From Candidatus Fimousia stercorigallinarum (GTDB taxonomy: Bacteria > Bacillota > Clostridia > Lachnospirales > Lachnospiraceae), in the NCBI GenBank assembly GCA_018715775.1, contig DVKZ01000091.1:1-46997 (forward strand): DNA of 46,997 nucleotides. The letters run 5' to 3'. Made by a program: the position numbers and the translations under genes. The notes beneath the pieces are model-generated. The model did not search any database and was not told the DNA's origin. It saw nothing but the letters and a program-made list of their open reading frames with translations. Each line of letters begins with the position of its first letter. Positions within the stretch are counted from its first letter, which is position 1. This document shows, in pieces, positions 25,028-33,375 of the stretch.

Positions 25028-25447
25028 CTAAAAAAGATTCTCAATTTCGTTTTCTACATCTTCTTCTGTCATCGGTTCTGCCGAATCCATTTTCACTACA
25101 TAATTCTTTCCATCGATCATTACTCCGGCAACTACCGTATAACCGTCTTCCATTTTAATCTGGCGATAATATCCGTCTGTAAGAGAAGCTTCATCACTGA
25201 CTTCATAAGATTTATCTTCATCCTGAAGTCCGATCACCTGAAGGGAGATCATCTCATCAACGTCTTCATATAAAATCTGTTCATTATCATTTTCACATTC
25301 TTTATAGCTGATCTCGATCGGATTGTCCAGATCAGCAGAATCGGCAGCTTTTGCCGGCTTATATCCCGTTAATAAAACTCCTGCGAGTAATACACATAAT
25401 CCCAATACTACGAATAATCTCTTTCCAAACAAACTAACTTTCTTCAT
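25028..25447 (-). CDS. Small secreted protein of unknown function
   Basis: A 139-residue exported protein. It has a classical signal peptide: basic start MKKVSLFGKR, a hydrophobic core FVVLGLCVLLAGVLLTG, and a likely cleavage after AKA near residue 30. No lipobox Cys is present at the right place, so it is probably released or wall-trapped rather than lipid-anchored. The mature part is strongly acidic (many Asp/Glu, ending MTEEDVENEIENLF) and could bind cations, though no EF-hand loop is evident. Start at ATG 25447 with GGAGG upstream. It is upstream of the Mn2+ riboswitch and in the same orientation, but has its own promoter. Confidence 0.75.
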   Translation of the reverse strand: MKKVSLFGKRLFVVLGLCVLLAGVLLTGYKPAKAADSADLDNPIEISYKECENDNEQILYEDVDEMISLQVIGLQDEDKSYEVSDEASLTDGYYRQIKMEDGYTVVAGVMIDGKNYVVKMDSAEPMTEEDVENEIENLF

Positions 25448-25485
25448 TATCGATTTCCTCCGTTTCAAGTTCTTTTGATGCATCT

Positions 25486-25513
25486 ATTATACAAAAAAGA
25501 TATGACAATTCAA
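25486..25513 (-). promoter_or_regulatory. Promoter of the small secreted protein
   Basis: Minus strand TTGAAT (25508-25513) and TATAAT (25486-25491) with a 16-base spacer. Confidence 0.6.
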
Positions 25514-25566
25514 TACAAAAGATGTTAACAATCCGTTATATATTCATGAAAGTTTTTATGCATTTT

Positions 25567-25631
25567 TTGCAGCATTTGTTGCAATATTCGACAATATCGG
25601 TTGCTGATATATTTAAATTACGATAAACTAT
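25567..25631 (+). promoter_or_regulatory. Promoter region of RegB with repeated TTGC and an inverted repeat
   Basis: A possible promoter is TTGCTG (25601-25606), 17 bases, TAAACT (25624-25629). Upstream, TTGC recurs at 25567, 25579 and 25601 (steps of 12 and 22), and ATATT-CGAC-AATAT (25584-25597) is a 5-base inverted repeat. The 10-base string GATAAACTAT (25622-25631) recurs exactly at 27246-27255 before the ligase. Confidence 0.4.
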
Positions 25632-25665
25632 AGACAAACTATTTTGTTGAAATTGAGGTAATACT

Positions 25666-27147
25666 ATGTTAACAACACAAAAAAACCGTTTTAGCCATCT
25701 GTTGGAAAACTTGCTCTACATAGCTGAAATTAAAAATTCATCTTTAGCGAAAGCGCTTCAGTATGACGTCAGCTATATCAGCAAATGGATCAATGGACGC
25801 AAGCTTCCGGCAGAAAGAAATCGAAAAAAGATATTGTCCTGCATCAGCCACGCAATCGTATCCCAGTGTTCTGCAGCCGGATTAAGGGATCTGTATGATA
25901 ATTACCGCGTTTCCACACCAACAGCACTGGAAAAAGTCATTTACGATAATCTGGAGGCAGAATATAATTATGTCATCGATACAAAACAGACATATGGGAC
26001 AACTGTACCCCCTGAAACGACATTCCAGCCGGAATTAACACCTTCCCAATACATCATGAAGATGCATCATCCCGTGTTACGCCGGGTAAGCAACCTTCAT
26101 ATTATGGCGCAGATCGACCTGCTCTCTCTGATGCACGAACATCGTCTTCAAATTGTACAGAATCATCTCCGTTATGATGAATATCGTGATTATCCGGACG
26201 TTCATTTTTCTTTGATGATCGATCTTGCAGAATCAAAAATCAATTATGATTACGATCCGATTTTTCTGATCAAAATGATCGCCGATATGGTCCGAATTGA
26301 TTTCCACCTATATGCCGGAGCTCAGGCATCCGGAAGAATGATCTTTACGGTCAAGGACGATTTTATGATCAGCGGGATGCTTGCCGATACGAACCGATGC
26401 ATCTGCATTACAATCAGCAGTGATACCGACAACTGTAATCCCGTATACACCAGCATTCAGGACTGCTGCACACAGGAAATGCTCCTGTTTGAAAAAACAA
26501 CCATGTCCGATATGATTGTATATAAAGACTACGAGCGTTCCATTCTCGCCCTGAATCAACACTGGATATTGGGTCACGTAACAGAACATTTCCTTCCGGA
26601 TGACCTGTTTGAAGAATTGCTCGAACAGACAAAGCAATATGCGGATATCAGAAAAAATATGAAAACAATCCGATATTTGCACAAGCTTACAAAACGGATG
26701 CTGGAACAGACTCCGGTGGACATTTTAATTTACAGCAATGCTCTGTTTAATTTTGCGATCGATAATACGCTTGACTTTTTTGATCACGCCATTCATTTGA
26801 CGATCGATCAGAAAAAGCGTTTTATGCAGCATCTGTTGAAGCTAAATATGGAAAAAGAGAATCTTTCATTTAAATTAGTGTATGAGACTTCCGGAACGGA
26901 TTTTGATAACGACTTTACGCAATGTCTGTTTTTGTCCGATTCCATTGCCTATGCGAGATTGGATACAAAAAATGGAAATAACAATCTGGTCATCTTCCAT
27001 CAATCTGACATGAAGCAGCTTCTTCACAATTTTTTTGAACATTTTTGGAACGACTCTTCCCTGACCGATGACAGAGAAAATGTCCAAAATTATATCAAAG
27101 AAATTCTCCACCGGGTCAATATTATCCGCGATTTGAAGAACAATTAG
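25666..27147 (+). CDS. Orphan large XRE-like helix-turn-helix protein (RegB)
   Basis: A 493-residue cytosolic protein without a recognised characterised family. Residues 8-75 are a clear Cro/CI-type helix-turn-helix: SSLAKALQYDVSYISKWINGRKLP is the recognition region. The remaining 415 residues are unassigned, predicted mixed alpha/beta, with no obvious catalytic motif. Organisation resembles RegA (8783-10225): N-terminal HTH, a central sensor-like part, then IYSNALFNFAIDNTLDFF and a segment ending LLHNFFEHFWND. ATG start with GAGGT 7 bases upstream. It precedes the adenylate-forming enzyme in the same direction by 146 bases, and both promoters share a 10-base string, so it may control that gene. 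Confidence 0.82.
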   Translation: MLTTQKNRFSHLLENLLYIAEIKNSSLAKALQYDVSYISKWINGRKLPAERNRKKILSCISHAIVSQCSAAGLRDLYDNYRVSTPTALEKVIYDNLEAEYNYVIDTKQTYGTTVPPETTFQPELTPSQYIMKMHHPVLRRVSNLHIMAQIDLLSLMHEHRLQIVQNHLRYDEYRDYPDVHFSLMIDLAESKINYDYDPIFLIKMIADMVRIDFHLYAGAQASGRMIFTVKDDFMISGMLADTNRCICITISSDTDNCNPVYTSIQDCCTQEMLLFEKTTMSDMIVYKDYERSILALNQHWILGHVTEHFLPDDLFEELLEQTKQYADIRKNMKTIRYLHKLTKRMLEQTPVDILIYSNALFNFAIDNTLDFFDHAIHLTIDQKKRFMQHLLKLNMEKENLSFKLVYETSGTDFDNDFTQCLFLSDSIAYARLDTKNGNNNLVIFHQSDMKQLLHNFFEHFWNDSSLTDDRENVQNYIKEILHRVNIIRDLKNN

Positions 27148-27238
27148 TCAACACCAAATTTATACAGCCAAAATATACCATTATTAGTCATTTATAGCCT
27201 GTCCATTTTATTCAATTTGATTCACATCAAGTCCTCTT

Positions 27239-27255
27239 TTTTTGTGATAAACTAT
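27239..27255 (+). promoter_or_regulatory. Promoter region of the adenylate-forming enzyme
   Basis: TTTTTGTGATAA (27239-27250) is identical to the RegA promoter core, and GATAAACTAT (27246-27255) is identical to the RegB promoter. The -35 is weak. TTATTCAATTTG (27209-27220) upstream resembles the TTATTCAATATG repeat before RegA. Confidence 0.45.
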
Positions 27256-27293
27256 CTCTTGTATCAAAAAAACTCACAGGAGAGGAGTATTTT

Positions 27294-29027
27294 ATGAATA
27301 AAACAATGACAGGAAAACCAAGTATTGACCGTCCATGGATGCAGTATTATCCACCACAGTTGATTGAAGGGCTTACGATTCCAGAATGTACGATTTATGA
27401 ATATCTGAAAGAGAGATGTCCTGGTGAAGATGTAACTGCTATGCATTATTATGGGCGGGACATCACTTGGAAAGAAGTGTATGAACAAGTTGACAAAGTT
27501 GCCCGTGCTTTAAGAGCGATCGGTTTCGGACAAGGCGATGAGATTCCAGTATTTTTACGTTCTGTTCCTGAATTTATCTTTTTACTTTTAGGCGCAGAAA
27601 AGATCGGGGCGTCTCTTTTGTGCAGAGATAATACACTTGATGAAAATATCGAAGCCGTAAAGAAATCAAACGCTAAGATGATCATCGCTCATGACTTTTT
27701 ATCTCATGATGAACTGAATGCCTTTCGTAAACGTGCCGGAATCCGCGGTGCTGTTTTATTAAGTCCGCTGAGAATGGCAAATCGCAGCACAATTCCGGAT
27801 TATTGCTGGGATTATCTGGATGGTTTTTACACCGATTATCCTGCTTATGGTCCATGCACATTATCATGGGATCAGTTCTTGGAATTAGGAGAGAAGTTCA
27901 CTGGTACCATTGAAGCACCACGCGATATCGATCGTCCGCTTTTCCGCGCTTATACAAGTGGATCCACAGGACCATCAAAACAGGTTATCCACTCAGCACA
28001 TACGATGATCGGCAATATGCATCAGATGAATTTCTATGGTGCATCTAACGAATTCCGTCCTACATGGATGGTTACTGTTCTGCCGCCGACACTGGTTGCA
28101 GTTGTTGTTGCTATGCTTTTGATGCCTCTTGCATCCGACAAACTGTTGATTTTATGTCCATTCGTCGATCCACACGATGTAGACCTCGAAATGATGCGTT
28201 ATCGTCCTAACTGCTGGCCTCTGATTCCGATGTTTATCGAAACCGTTATGAGAAACGGTCGTGTGCCGGACGATTATGATATGTCTCATCTGTTCTCCGC
28301 AGGCGCAGGAAGCGAAGCTTATAACAACAACCAGTTAAAGAGAGCGCAGAAATTCCTAAACGATCACAACTGCAACGCCCGTTTTACGACCGGTTACGGA
28401 TGTAGTGAAGCAGGCTCCAATATGTCTCTTCCTATGACCGGAAAACCTCTTGGAAATGGTAATGTTGGAATCCCTATGCCACTTACGACAATTTCCATAT
28501 TTAAACCGGGAACGGAAGAAGAACTTACTTATAATACGATGGGAGAGATCTGCCAGTGCGGTCCTGGTACAATGATAGGCTATGATAACGAAAAAGCAAC
28601 AGCAAAAACAATCATGATCCATTCCGATGGCAAGAGATGGCTCCATACCGGCGATATCGGATATATGGCAGAAGATGGAACCATTTACGCTTTGACAAGA
28701 GGTGCCGCTCCTCGCTATGGCGGCGGAGAACTTGCAACTCTTCCAATGGAAAATCTTCTGGCAGATGCAGAAATTCCTGGAATTGACGATGAATTCTTCG
28801 TGATCATCCCGGATGAAGAACATCATCGCTGCTTTGTTCCATATCTGTTTGTCGTTTTAGAAGATGGCTATACCGTTGATGATGTCAGAGATCAGATTCT
28901 TGATTGTCTGGAAACCTATATGCATCCGATTGATATTATCGCATTACCGGAACGTCCGTTCTTCCACTTTAAGACAAATCGTATTGGCTTAACGAAAGAC
29001 ATTTTGAGCGGTAAATTCAATAAATAA
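27294..29027 (+). CDS. Class I adenylate-forming enzyme (acyl-CoA/acyl-adenylate synthetase-like)
   Basis: Probably activates a carboxylic acid with ATP to an acyl-adenylate; substrate and acceptor unknown. The 577 residues show the ANL motifs: A3 phosphate loop YTSGSTGPSKQ at 220-230, A5 TGYGCSEAG at 366-374, A7 TGDIGYM at 452-458, and a modified A8 hinge TRGAAPRYGGGEL at 468-480. The C-terminal A10 motif, normally (R/K)TxxGK with catalytic Lys, reads KTNRIGLTKDIL at 560-571: Leu follows the Gly and a Lys is displaced by two. It may therefore be altered in catalysis. Soluble, no signal peptide. Ribosome site GGAGAGGAG. It follows RegB and ends at a strong terminator, forming plus-strand island 2. 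Confidence 0.88.
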   Translation: MNKTMTGKPSIDRPWMQYYPPQLIEGLTIPECTIYEYLKERCPGEDVTAMHYYGRDITWKEVYEQVDKVARALRAIGFGQGDEIPVFLRSVPEFIFLLLGAEKIGASLLCRDNTLDENIEAVKKSNAKMIIAHDFLSHDELNAFRKRAGIRGAVLLSPLRMANRSTIPDYCWDYLDGFYTDYPAYGPCTLSWDQFLELGEKFTGTIEAPRDIDRPLFRAYTSGSTGPSKQVIHSAHTMIGNMHQMNFYGASNEFRPTWMVTVLPPTLVAVVVAMLLMPLASDKLLILCPFVDPHDVDLEMMRYRPNCWPLIPMFIETVMRNGRVPDDYDMSHLFSAGAGSEAYNNNQLKRAQKFLNDHNCNARFTTGYGCSEAGSNMSLPMTGKPLGNGNVGIPMPLTTISIFKPGTEEELTYNTMGEICQCGPGTMIGYDNEKATAKTIMIHSDGKRWLHTGDIGYMAEDGTIYALTRGAAPRYGGGELATLPMENLLADAEIPGIDDEFFVIIPDEEHHRCFVPYLFVVLEDGYTVDDVRDQILDCLETYMHPIDIIALPERPFFHFKTNRIGLTKDILSGKFNK

Positions 29028-29057
29028 ACCTGAAATTTAAGATTTGGCTATATATAA

Positions 29058-29095
29058 AAAACACTGCCTGGTACATTTTCTCCAGGCAGTGTTTT
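29058..29095. terminator. Bidirectional terminator between the ligase and nfnB
   Basis: AAAACACTGCCTGG (29058-29071) pairs with CCAGGCAGTGTTTT (29082-29095), 14 base pairs with A-run and T-run on the two sides, so it can serve both convergent genes. Confidence 0.9.
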
Positions 29096-29109
29096 ATTAT
29101 TGTTATTTA

Positions 29110-30498
29110 TTATTTGTTCGATAATGCTTCATGAATTCCTTTTGCTCCGGCTTTACCTGCACCCATTGCAAGGATAACTGTCGCTGCACCGGTAACTGCA
29201 TCTCCTCCGGCAAATACCATTGCTTTTGAAGTCTGTCCATTTTCTTCTTCTGCAACGATACATTTTCTTCTATTTGTCTCTAATCCTTCCGTTGTAGAAG
29301 CGATCAACGGATTTGGCGATGTTCCGAGAGACATGATGACCGTATCTACTTCGATTTCGTATTCCGATCCAGGGATTTCAATCGGACGTCTTCTTCCGGA
29401 TGCATCCGGTTCTCCGAGTTCCATCTTGATGATCCGCATTCCTCTTACCCAACCGTTGTCATCGACAAGGATTTCTGTCGGGTTCTGTAACAGATCAAAA
29501 ATAATGCCTTCTTCTTTTGCATGATGTACTTCTTCTACTCGCGCTGGAAGTTCTGCTTCGCTGCGTCGATATACGACATGAACTTCTGCACCGAGACGAA
29601 GAGCTGTTCTCGCAGCATCCATTGCTACGTTACCGCCGCCGACAACAGCAACTTTTTTGCCTGCTGCGATCGGTGTTTCATAAGTGTCATCATAAGCGTG
29701 CATTAAATTACTTCTTGTCAGATATTCATTGGCAGAAAAAACGCCGTTTGCTGTTTCTCCAGGGATTCCCATGAACATCGGAAGTCCCGCACCGGAACCG
29801 ATGAAAACAGCTTCAAAGTTTTCTTCTTCCATTAACTGATCGATCGTGATGGATTTTCCGATCACAACGTTTGTTTCAAACTTAACGCCCAGATCTCTTA
29901 CTTTTTCAATTTCCTTCTTTACAACTTTATTCTTTGGAAGACGAAATTCCGGAATACCATATGCCAGTACTCCGCCCAATTCGTGAAGTGCTTCAAATAC
30001 CGTTACTTCATATCCGAGCTTTGCAAGATCTCCTGCACAAGTAAGGCCGGATGGACCGGAACCGATCACGGCAACTTTATGACCGTTCATCTTTTCTGCT
30101 TTTTTCGGCTTAATATCGTGTTCTAATGCATAATCCGCAACAAAGCGTTCCAGTTTACCGATGGAAACAGCATCGCCTTTGATCCCGCGGATGCATTTGC
30201 TTTCACACTGAGATTCCTGTGGGCATACACGGCCGCAGATCGCCGGAAGTGCAGAAGATTCGCTGATTACTTCATAAGCACCTTCGATATCGTTTTCCTT
30301 TACTTTTGAAATAAATCCAGGAATATTGATATTAACCGGGCATCCTTCGATACATTTTGCATTTTTACAATTTAAGCAGCGGGCAGCCTCTGTCACTGCT
30401 TCTTCCTGATTATATCCATAGCATACTTCTTCAAAGTTTGTTGCACGTACTTTCGGATCCTGTTCTCTTACAGGAACTCTTTCCATCATATTCGCCAT
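29110..30498 (-). CDS. nfnB: NADH-dependent ferredoxin:NADP+ oxidoreductase, large subunit (GltD-like)
   Basis: Large subunit of the electron-bifurcating transhydrogenase that couples ferredoxin and NADH oxidation to NADPH formation. The 462 residues have an N-terminal double [4Fe-4S] region (CLNCKNAKCIEGCPVNI near 41-57; CGRVCPQESQCESKC near 88-102), a FAD-binding GSGPSGLTCAG near 146-156 and an NADP-binding GGGNVAMDAART near 287-298. On its own it would be called glutamate synthase small subunit, but the fused-to-operon partner at 30498-31388 is NfnA-like and no gltB is near, so NfnB is preferred. TAATG overlap with the upstream gene shows translational coupling. Confidence 0.88.
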   Translation of the reverse strand: MANMMERVPVREQDPKVRATNFEEVCYGYNQEEAVTEAARCLNCKNAKCIEGCPVNINIPGFISKVKENDIEGAYEVISESSALPAICGRVCPQESQCESKCIRGIKGDAVSIGKLERFVADYALEHDIKPKKAEKMNGHKVAVIGSGPSGLTCAGDLAKLGYEVTVFEALHELGGVLAYGIPEFRLPKNKVVKKEIEKVRDLGVKFETNVVIGKSITIDQLMEEENFEAVFIGSGAGLPMFMGIPGETANGVFSANEYLTRSNLMHAYDDTYETPIAAGKKVAVVGGGNVAMDAARTALRLGAEVHVVYRRSEAELPARVEEVHHAKEEGIIFDLLQNPTEILVDDNGWVRGMRIIKMELGEPDASGRRRPIEIPGSEYEIEVDTVIMSLGTSPNPLIASTTEGLETNRRKCIVAEEENGQTSKAMVFAGGDAVTGAATVILAMGAGKAGAKGIHEALSNK

Positions 30499-31388
30499 TA
30501 TTCGTCACCTCCACACTGGCCACATCCACCGTGATGAGTGTCGCCTTCCTGCAATTTAAGAATTTCGCGCTGTTCTTCATCCTTATACATCTGCTGTCTC
30601 TTCATAGCAGAATCAAAATCTACTTTATAACCATCAAATTCCGGTCCGTCTACGCAGGCAAACTTTACTTCTCCGCCTACTAAGAGACGGCATGCGCCAC
30701 ACATTCCTGTGCCATCAACCATGATTGGATTCATACTTACGATTGCTTTCGGAATACCGAGCTTTTTCGCAGTCAAAGCACCGAACTTCATCATGATCAT
30801 CGGACCGATGATCACGCAGATATCATACTGTTTTCCTTCTGCAGCGAGTTCTTCTAATTTACCGGTAACCATACCGTTATACCCATAAGAACCATCGTCG
30901 GTACATGGATAGTAGTTTGCCGCTACTGCTTTCATTTCGTCTTCTAAAATCAATAAATCTTTATTTTTGGCACCAATGATCACATCAACATCTACACCAT
31001 GTTCTTTCATCCATTTTACCTGTGGATAAACCGGTGCTGCGCCAACACCACCGCCGATAAATAGGATGTTCTTTTTCTTTAATTCTTCTACATCTTCTTC
31101 GATCAATTCCGATGGACATCCGAGCGGTCCTGTAAAATCGCGGAATGAATCACCTTCTTTTAATGCTGCAAATCTCTGTGTAGAAGCGCCGATTGGCTGA
31201 AATACGATCGTGATCGTTCCCGCTTCTCTGTCATAATCGCAGATCGTCAAGGGAATTCTTTCTCCCTTTTCATCCAGCTTTACAATGATAAACTGACCCG
31301 GTTCGCAATGAGCCGCAACACGAGGAGCTTCGACAACCATAAGGTAGTTTGTTGCAGACAATTTTTCTGCTTTCAAAATTTTGTACAT
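30498..31388 (-). CDS. nfnA: NADH-dependent ferredoxin:NADP+ oxidoreductase, small subunit
   Basis: FAD and [2Fe-2S] subunit that binds NADH and performs the bifurcating step in the NfnAB complex. The 296 residues have the ferredoxin-reductase fold: flavin-binding RIPLTICDYD near 44-53, NAD-binding GGGVGAAPVYPQ near 110-121, and a cluster-binding segment MCGACRLLVGGEVKFAC near 219-235. A Gly/Cys-rich tail (HHGGCGQCGGDE) follows. Start at ATG 31388 (MYKILKAEK), with GGAGGG 6 bases upstream; an upstream in-frame extension is unlikely. Homologous to PyrK (18972-19736) but paired with NfnB, which fixes the call. Confidence 0.88.
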   Translation of the reverse strand: MYKILKAEKLSATNYLMVVEAPRVAAHCEPGQFIIVKLDEKGERIPLTICDYDREAGTITIVFQPIGASTQRFAALKEGDSFRDFTGPLGCPSELIEEDVEELKKKNILFIGGGVGAAPVYPQVKWMKEHGVDVDVIIGAKNKDLLILEDEMKAVAANYYPCTDDGSYGYNGMVTGKLEELAAEGKQYDICVIIGPMIMMKFGALTAKKLGIPKAIVSMNPIMVDGTGMCGACRLLVGGEVKFACVDGPEFDGYKVDFDSAMKRQQMYKDEEQREILKLQEGDTHHGGCGQCGGDE

Positions 31389-31714
31389 TTTGTTCCCTCC
31401 TAGTACTCTATTCTTACATTTTATCATATTCAGGCGTAAGATTCATCTAATTTTGTGATACATCCTTACCAAAAATCCTTTTCCTGATCATGAATCCATT
31501 AGTATTATATCAATATCTATTTTATTAATCAATAAGGGGCTGTGGTTAATATCAATTTTTGACTTTTAATCCAGACAATGAAAAAACGGAAGTAATCCAC
31601 AAAACCAAATGGATGTTCTTCCGTTTTTCCTTTAGATGGAACGAGAGTATCGCTCCGTCACCTAATTTGATGACTTTGCGACGCCCTCTTTCTTATATTC
31701 TGGTGAAAGCGTTT
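31389..31714. other. Intergenic region between nfnA and the alcohol dehydrogenase
   Basis: No gene seen. On the minus strand it holds the alcohol dehydrogenase terminator (31582-31628) and, closer to nfnA, an AT-rich promoter-like stretch (TTAGAT, 16 bases, TATGAT around 31422-31449). No clear Rex box was found. Confidence 0.5.
31582..31628 (-). terminator. Terminator after the alcohol dehydrogenase
   Basis: AAAAACGGAAG (31582-31592) pairs with CTTCCGTTTTT (31618-31628); an inner ATCCA/TGGAT pair extends the stem. Minus-strand tail TTTTTTC. Confidence 0.8.
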
Positions 31715-32932
31715 TTAAAAATCAACTTCCGTATCATAATAACAGCACTTCAACAGTTTTTCCATATCTTCCTGGCTAGGCTGACGCGGATTGGATCCCG
31801 TACATGCATCCAGGATCGCATTTGCTGCGATTTCAGGAAGTCTTTCTAAAAATACTTCTTCCGGTACAAATCCGTTTTCTGTTGGATAGCTGTCAGCTCC
31901 ATAATTCTTAATGCAGTGAGGAATATTCAGATCATCATTCATGCCGCGCAGATATTGGATCAGCAGATCAACTTTTTCATCCAGCGTATCTCCACCTAAT
32001 TTCATAAAATCAGCAATCTCTCCATAGCGGGCTTTTGCAGTCTCATCCTTTGCATTGTATGCAATTACTTTCGGAAGATACATCGCATTTGCCGCACCGT
32101 GGATAATATGAGCGCCATAGTCTGCAAATGCTGCCCCTGTCTTATGCGCCATCGAATGAACGATTCCGAGCAGCGCATTGGAAAATGCCATTCCTGCCAA
32201 ACACTGTGCATTATGCATAGAATCTCTTTTTTCCATATCGCCGTTATAAGAGCCAACGAGGTCTCTCTGGATCATCTTGATCGCATGAAGGGCCAGCGGA
32301 TCGGTATAATCGCAGTTTGCCGTGGAAACATATGCTTCAATCGCATGTGTGATCGCATCCATACCTGTGTGGGCAACTAATTTTTTCGGCATCGTTTCTG
32401 CCAGTTCCGGATCAACGATCGCCACATCCGGCGTAATTTCAAAATCAGCAATCGGATACTTAATTCCTTTTTCATAATCCGTAATGATAGAGAAAGCCGT
32501 TACTTCCGTAGCAGTTCCGGATGTTGATGAAATTGCGCAAAAATGTGCTTTTCTTCTCAACGAAGGAATTCCGAATACTTCACACATCTGTTCAAATGTG
32601 ATATCCGGATATTCGTATTTGATCCACATCGCTTTTGCCGCGTCGATCGGAGAACCGCCGCCCATTGCAATGATCCAATCCGGTTCAAATTCCTGCATAA
32701 CAGCAGCACCTTTCATAACTGTTTCTACCGATGGGTCCGGCTCAATACCTTCGAATAATTTTACTTCCATTCCTGCTTCTTCCAGATAGCCAACTGCTTT
32801 ATCCAGGAATCCGAAGCGTTTCATGGAGCCGCCTCCTACGCACACGATCGCTTTCTTACCTTTAAAATCCTTTAACGCTTCTAACGCTCCTTTTCCGTGA
32901 TATAAATCACGTGGTAATGTAAATCTTGCCAT
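31715..32932 (-). CDS. Iron-containing alcohol dehydrogenase
   Basis: A type III (iron-dependent) NAD(P)H alcohol dehydrogenase of 405 residues, likely reducing an aldehyde to an alcohol in fermentation; butanol or ethanol dehydrogenase activity is possible but not readable. It has the cofactor motif GGGSPIDAAKAM near 97-108 and the iron-binding region DAITHAIEAYVS, HSMAHKTGAAF and HGAANAM, which supply the conserved Asp and His ligands. The correct start is ATG 32932 (MARFTLPRD), preceded by AAGGAGG; the same frame is open to 33217, but that part runs through a promoter and has no ribosome site. Monocistronic. Confidence 0.93.
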   Translation of the reverse strand: MARFTLPRDLYHGKGALEALKDFKGKKAIVCVGGGSMKRFGFLDKAVGYLEEAGMEVKLFEGIEPDPSVETVMKGAAVMQEFEPDWIIAMGGGSPIDAAKAMWIKYEYPDITFEQMCEVFGIPSLRRKAHFCAISSTSGTATEVTAFSIITDYEKGIKYPIADFEITPDVAIVDPELAETMPKKLVAHTGMDAITHAIEAYVSTANCDYTDPLALHAIKMIQRDLVGSYNGDMEKRDSMHNAQCLAGMAFSNALLGIVHSMAHKTGAAFADYGAHIIHGAANAMYLPKVIAYNAKDETAKARYGEIADFMKLGGDTLDEKVDLLIQYLRGMNDDLNIPHCIKNYGADSYPTENGFVPEEVFLERLPEIAANAILDACTGSNPRQPSQEDMEKLLKCCYYDTEVDF

Positions 32933-32987
32933 GTATATACCCTCCTTGCTCTGATCAAAATATATTTGACAACTTTTTAACAATTCC

Positions 32988-33015
32988 ATTATATCACATT
33001 CTGTAAAATATACAA
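32988..33015 (-). promoter_or_regulatory. Promoter of the alcohol dehydrogenase
   Basis: Minus strand TTGTAT (33010-33015) and TATAAT (32988-32993), 16-base spacer, with TGTGA just before the -10. Confidence 0.6.
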
Positions 33016-33273
33016 CTGCCAAGCCTTTATTTAAACATAATTTCTCATCAGATTTGCCGGTTTTCATGCTATAATAGTCCTGTTTAAAAGTGATATGGGC
33101 AATGCCCACGATCATGCAAAGGAAGCTGCAGACTATATAACCGCCGATGTTGATCATGGCGGAATTGAACGTGCCATCCGGCACTTCCGGGTACTGCCTC
33201 CTTCTTCTTTGCAGCATGACAATTTGAGAATTGTGGAATCTTAAATGCGGAAAATCGCTCCTTCCTGCAAAAA

Positions 33274-33335
33274 ATCCCTGCGAGAACAGGGCTTCCAGTC
33301 ACCATAGGACTTTGAACCCCGATTCCTGCAGGGAT
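33274..33335 (-). terminator. Terminator of glyS with alternative stems
   Basis: GCAGGGAT is shared: its partner can be ATCCCTGC at the far side (33274-33281 with 33328-33335) or CCCTG closer in (33276-33280 with CAGGG 33287-33291). The minus strand ends in ATTTTTTGC, so the near hairpin alone is a plausible terminator. Confidence 0.6.
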
Positions 33336-33375
33336 ATTTTTATCGTTTCGTTTACCGGACAACCGGTTTCCTCTC

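Larger units (their letters stand above)
32933..33375. other. Gene-free region between the alcohol dehydrogenase and glyS
   Basis: Contains the alcohol dehydrogenase promoter (32988-33015) and the glyS terminator with competing stems (33274-33335). The middle part (33080-33217) reads, on the minus strand, like a short membrane-protein fragment (YPEVPDGTFNSAM, then GGYIVCSFLCMIVGIAHI), but there is no start, stop or ribosome site of its own. It may be a gene remnant. Confidence 0.4.

Noticed and set aside
29110..30498. Glutamate synthase small subunit (gltD) as the name for the nfnB gene
   Set aside because: No gltB is adjacent, and the TAATG-coupled upstream partner is the NfnA-type flavoprotein, so NfnB fits better.
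31389..31714. Rex redox-repressor site near nfnA and the alcohol dehydrogenase
   Set aside because: TTAAT-type strings are present, but no TTGTGAAA...TTTCACAA-like dyad was found.
32933..33217. 95-residue N-terminal extension of the alcohol dehydrogenase
   Set aside because: It spans the gene's promoter, has Cys-rich unrelated content and no ribosome site; MARFTLPRD at 32932 is the normal family start.
33295..33330. tRNA-like GGTTCAAAGTCC on the minus strand
   Set aside because: It resembles a T-arm, but no acceptor stem, D-arm or anticodon arm can be built around it; it is the loop of a terminator hairpin.
33084..33362. 92-residue minus-strand open frame beyond glyS
   Set aside because: It includes the glyS terminator stem and shows His/Arg-rich content typical of out-of-frame translation.
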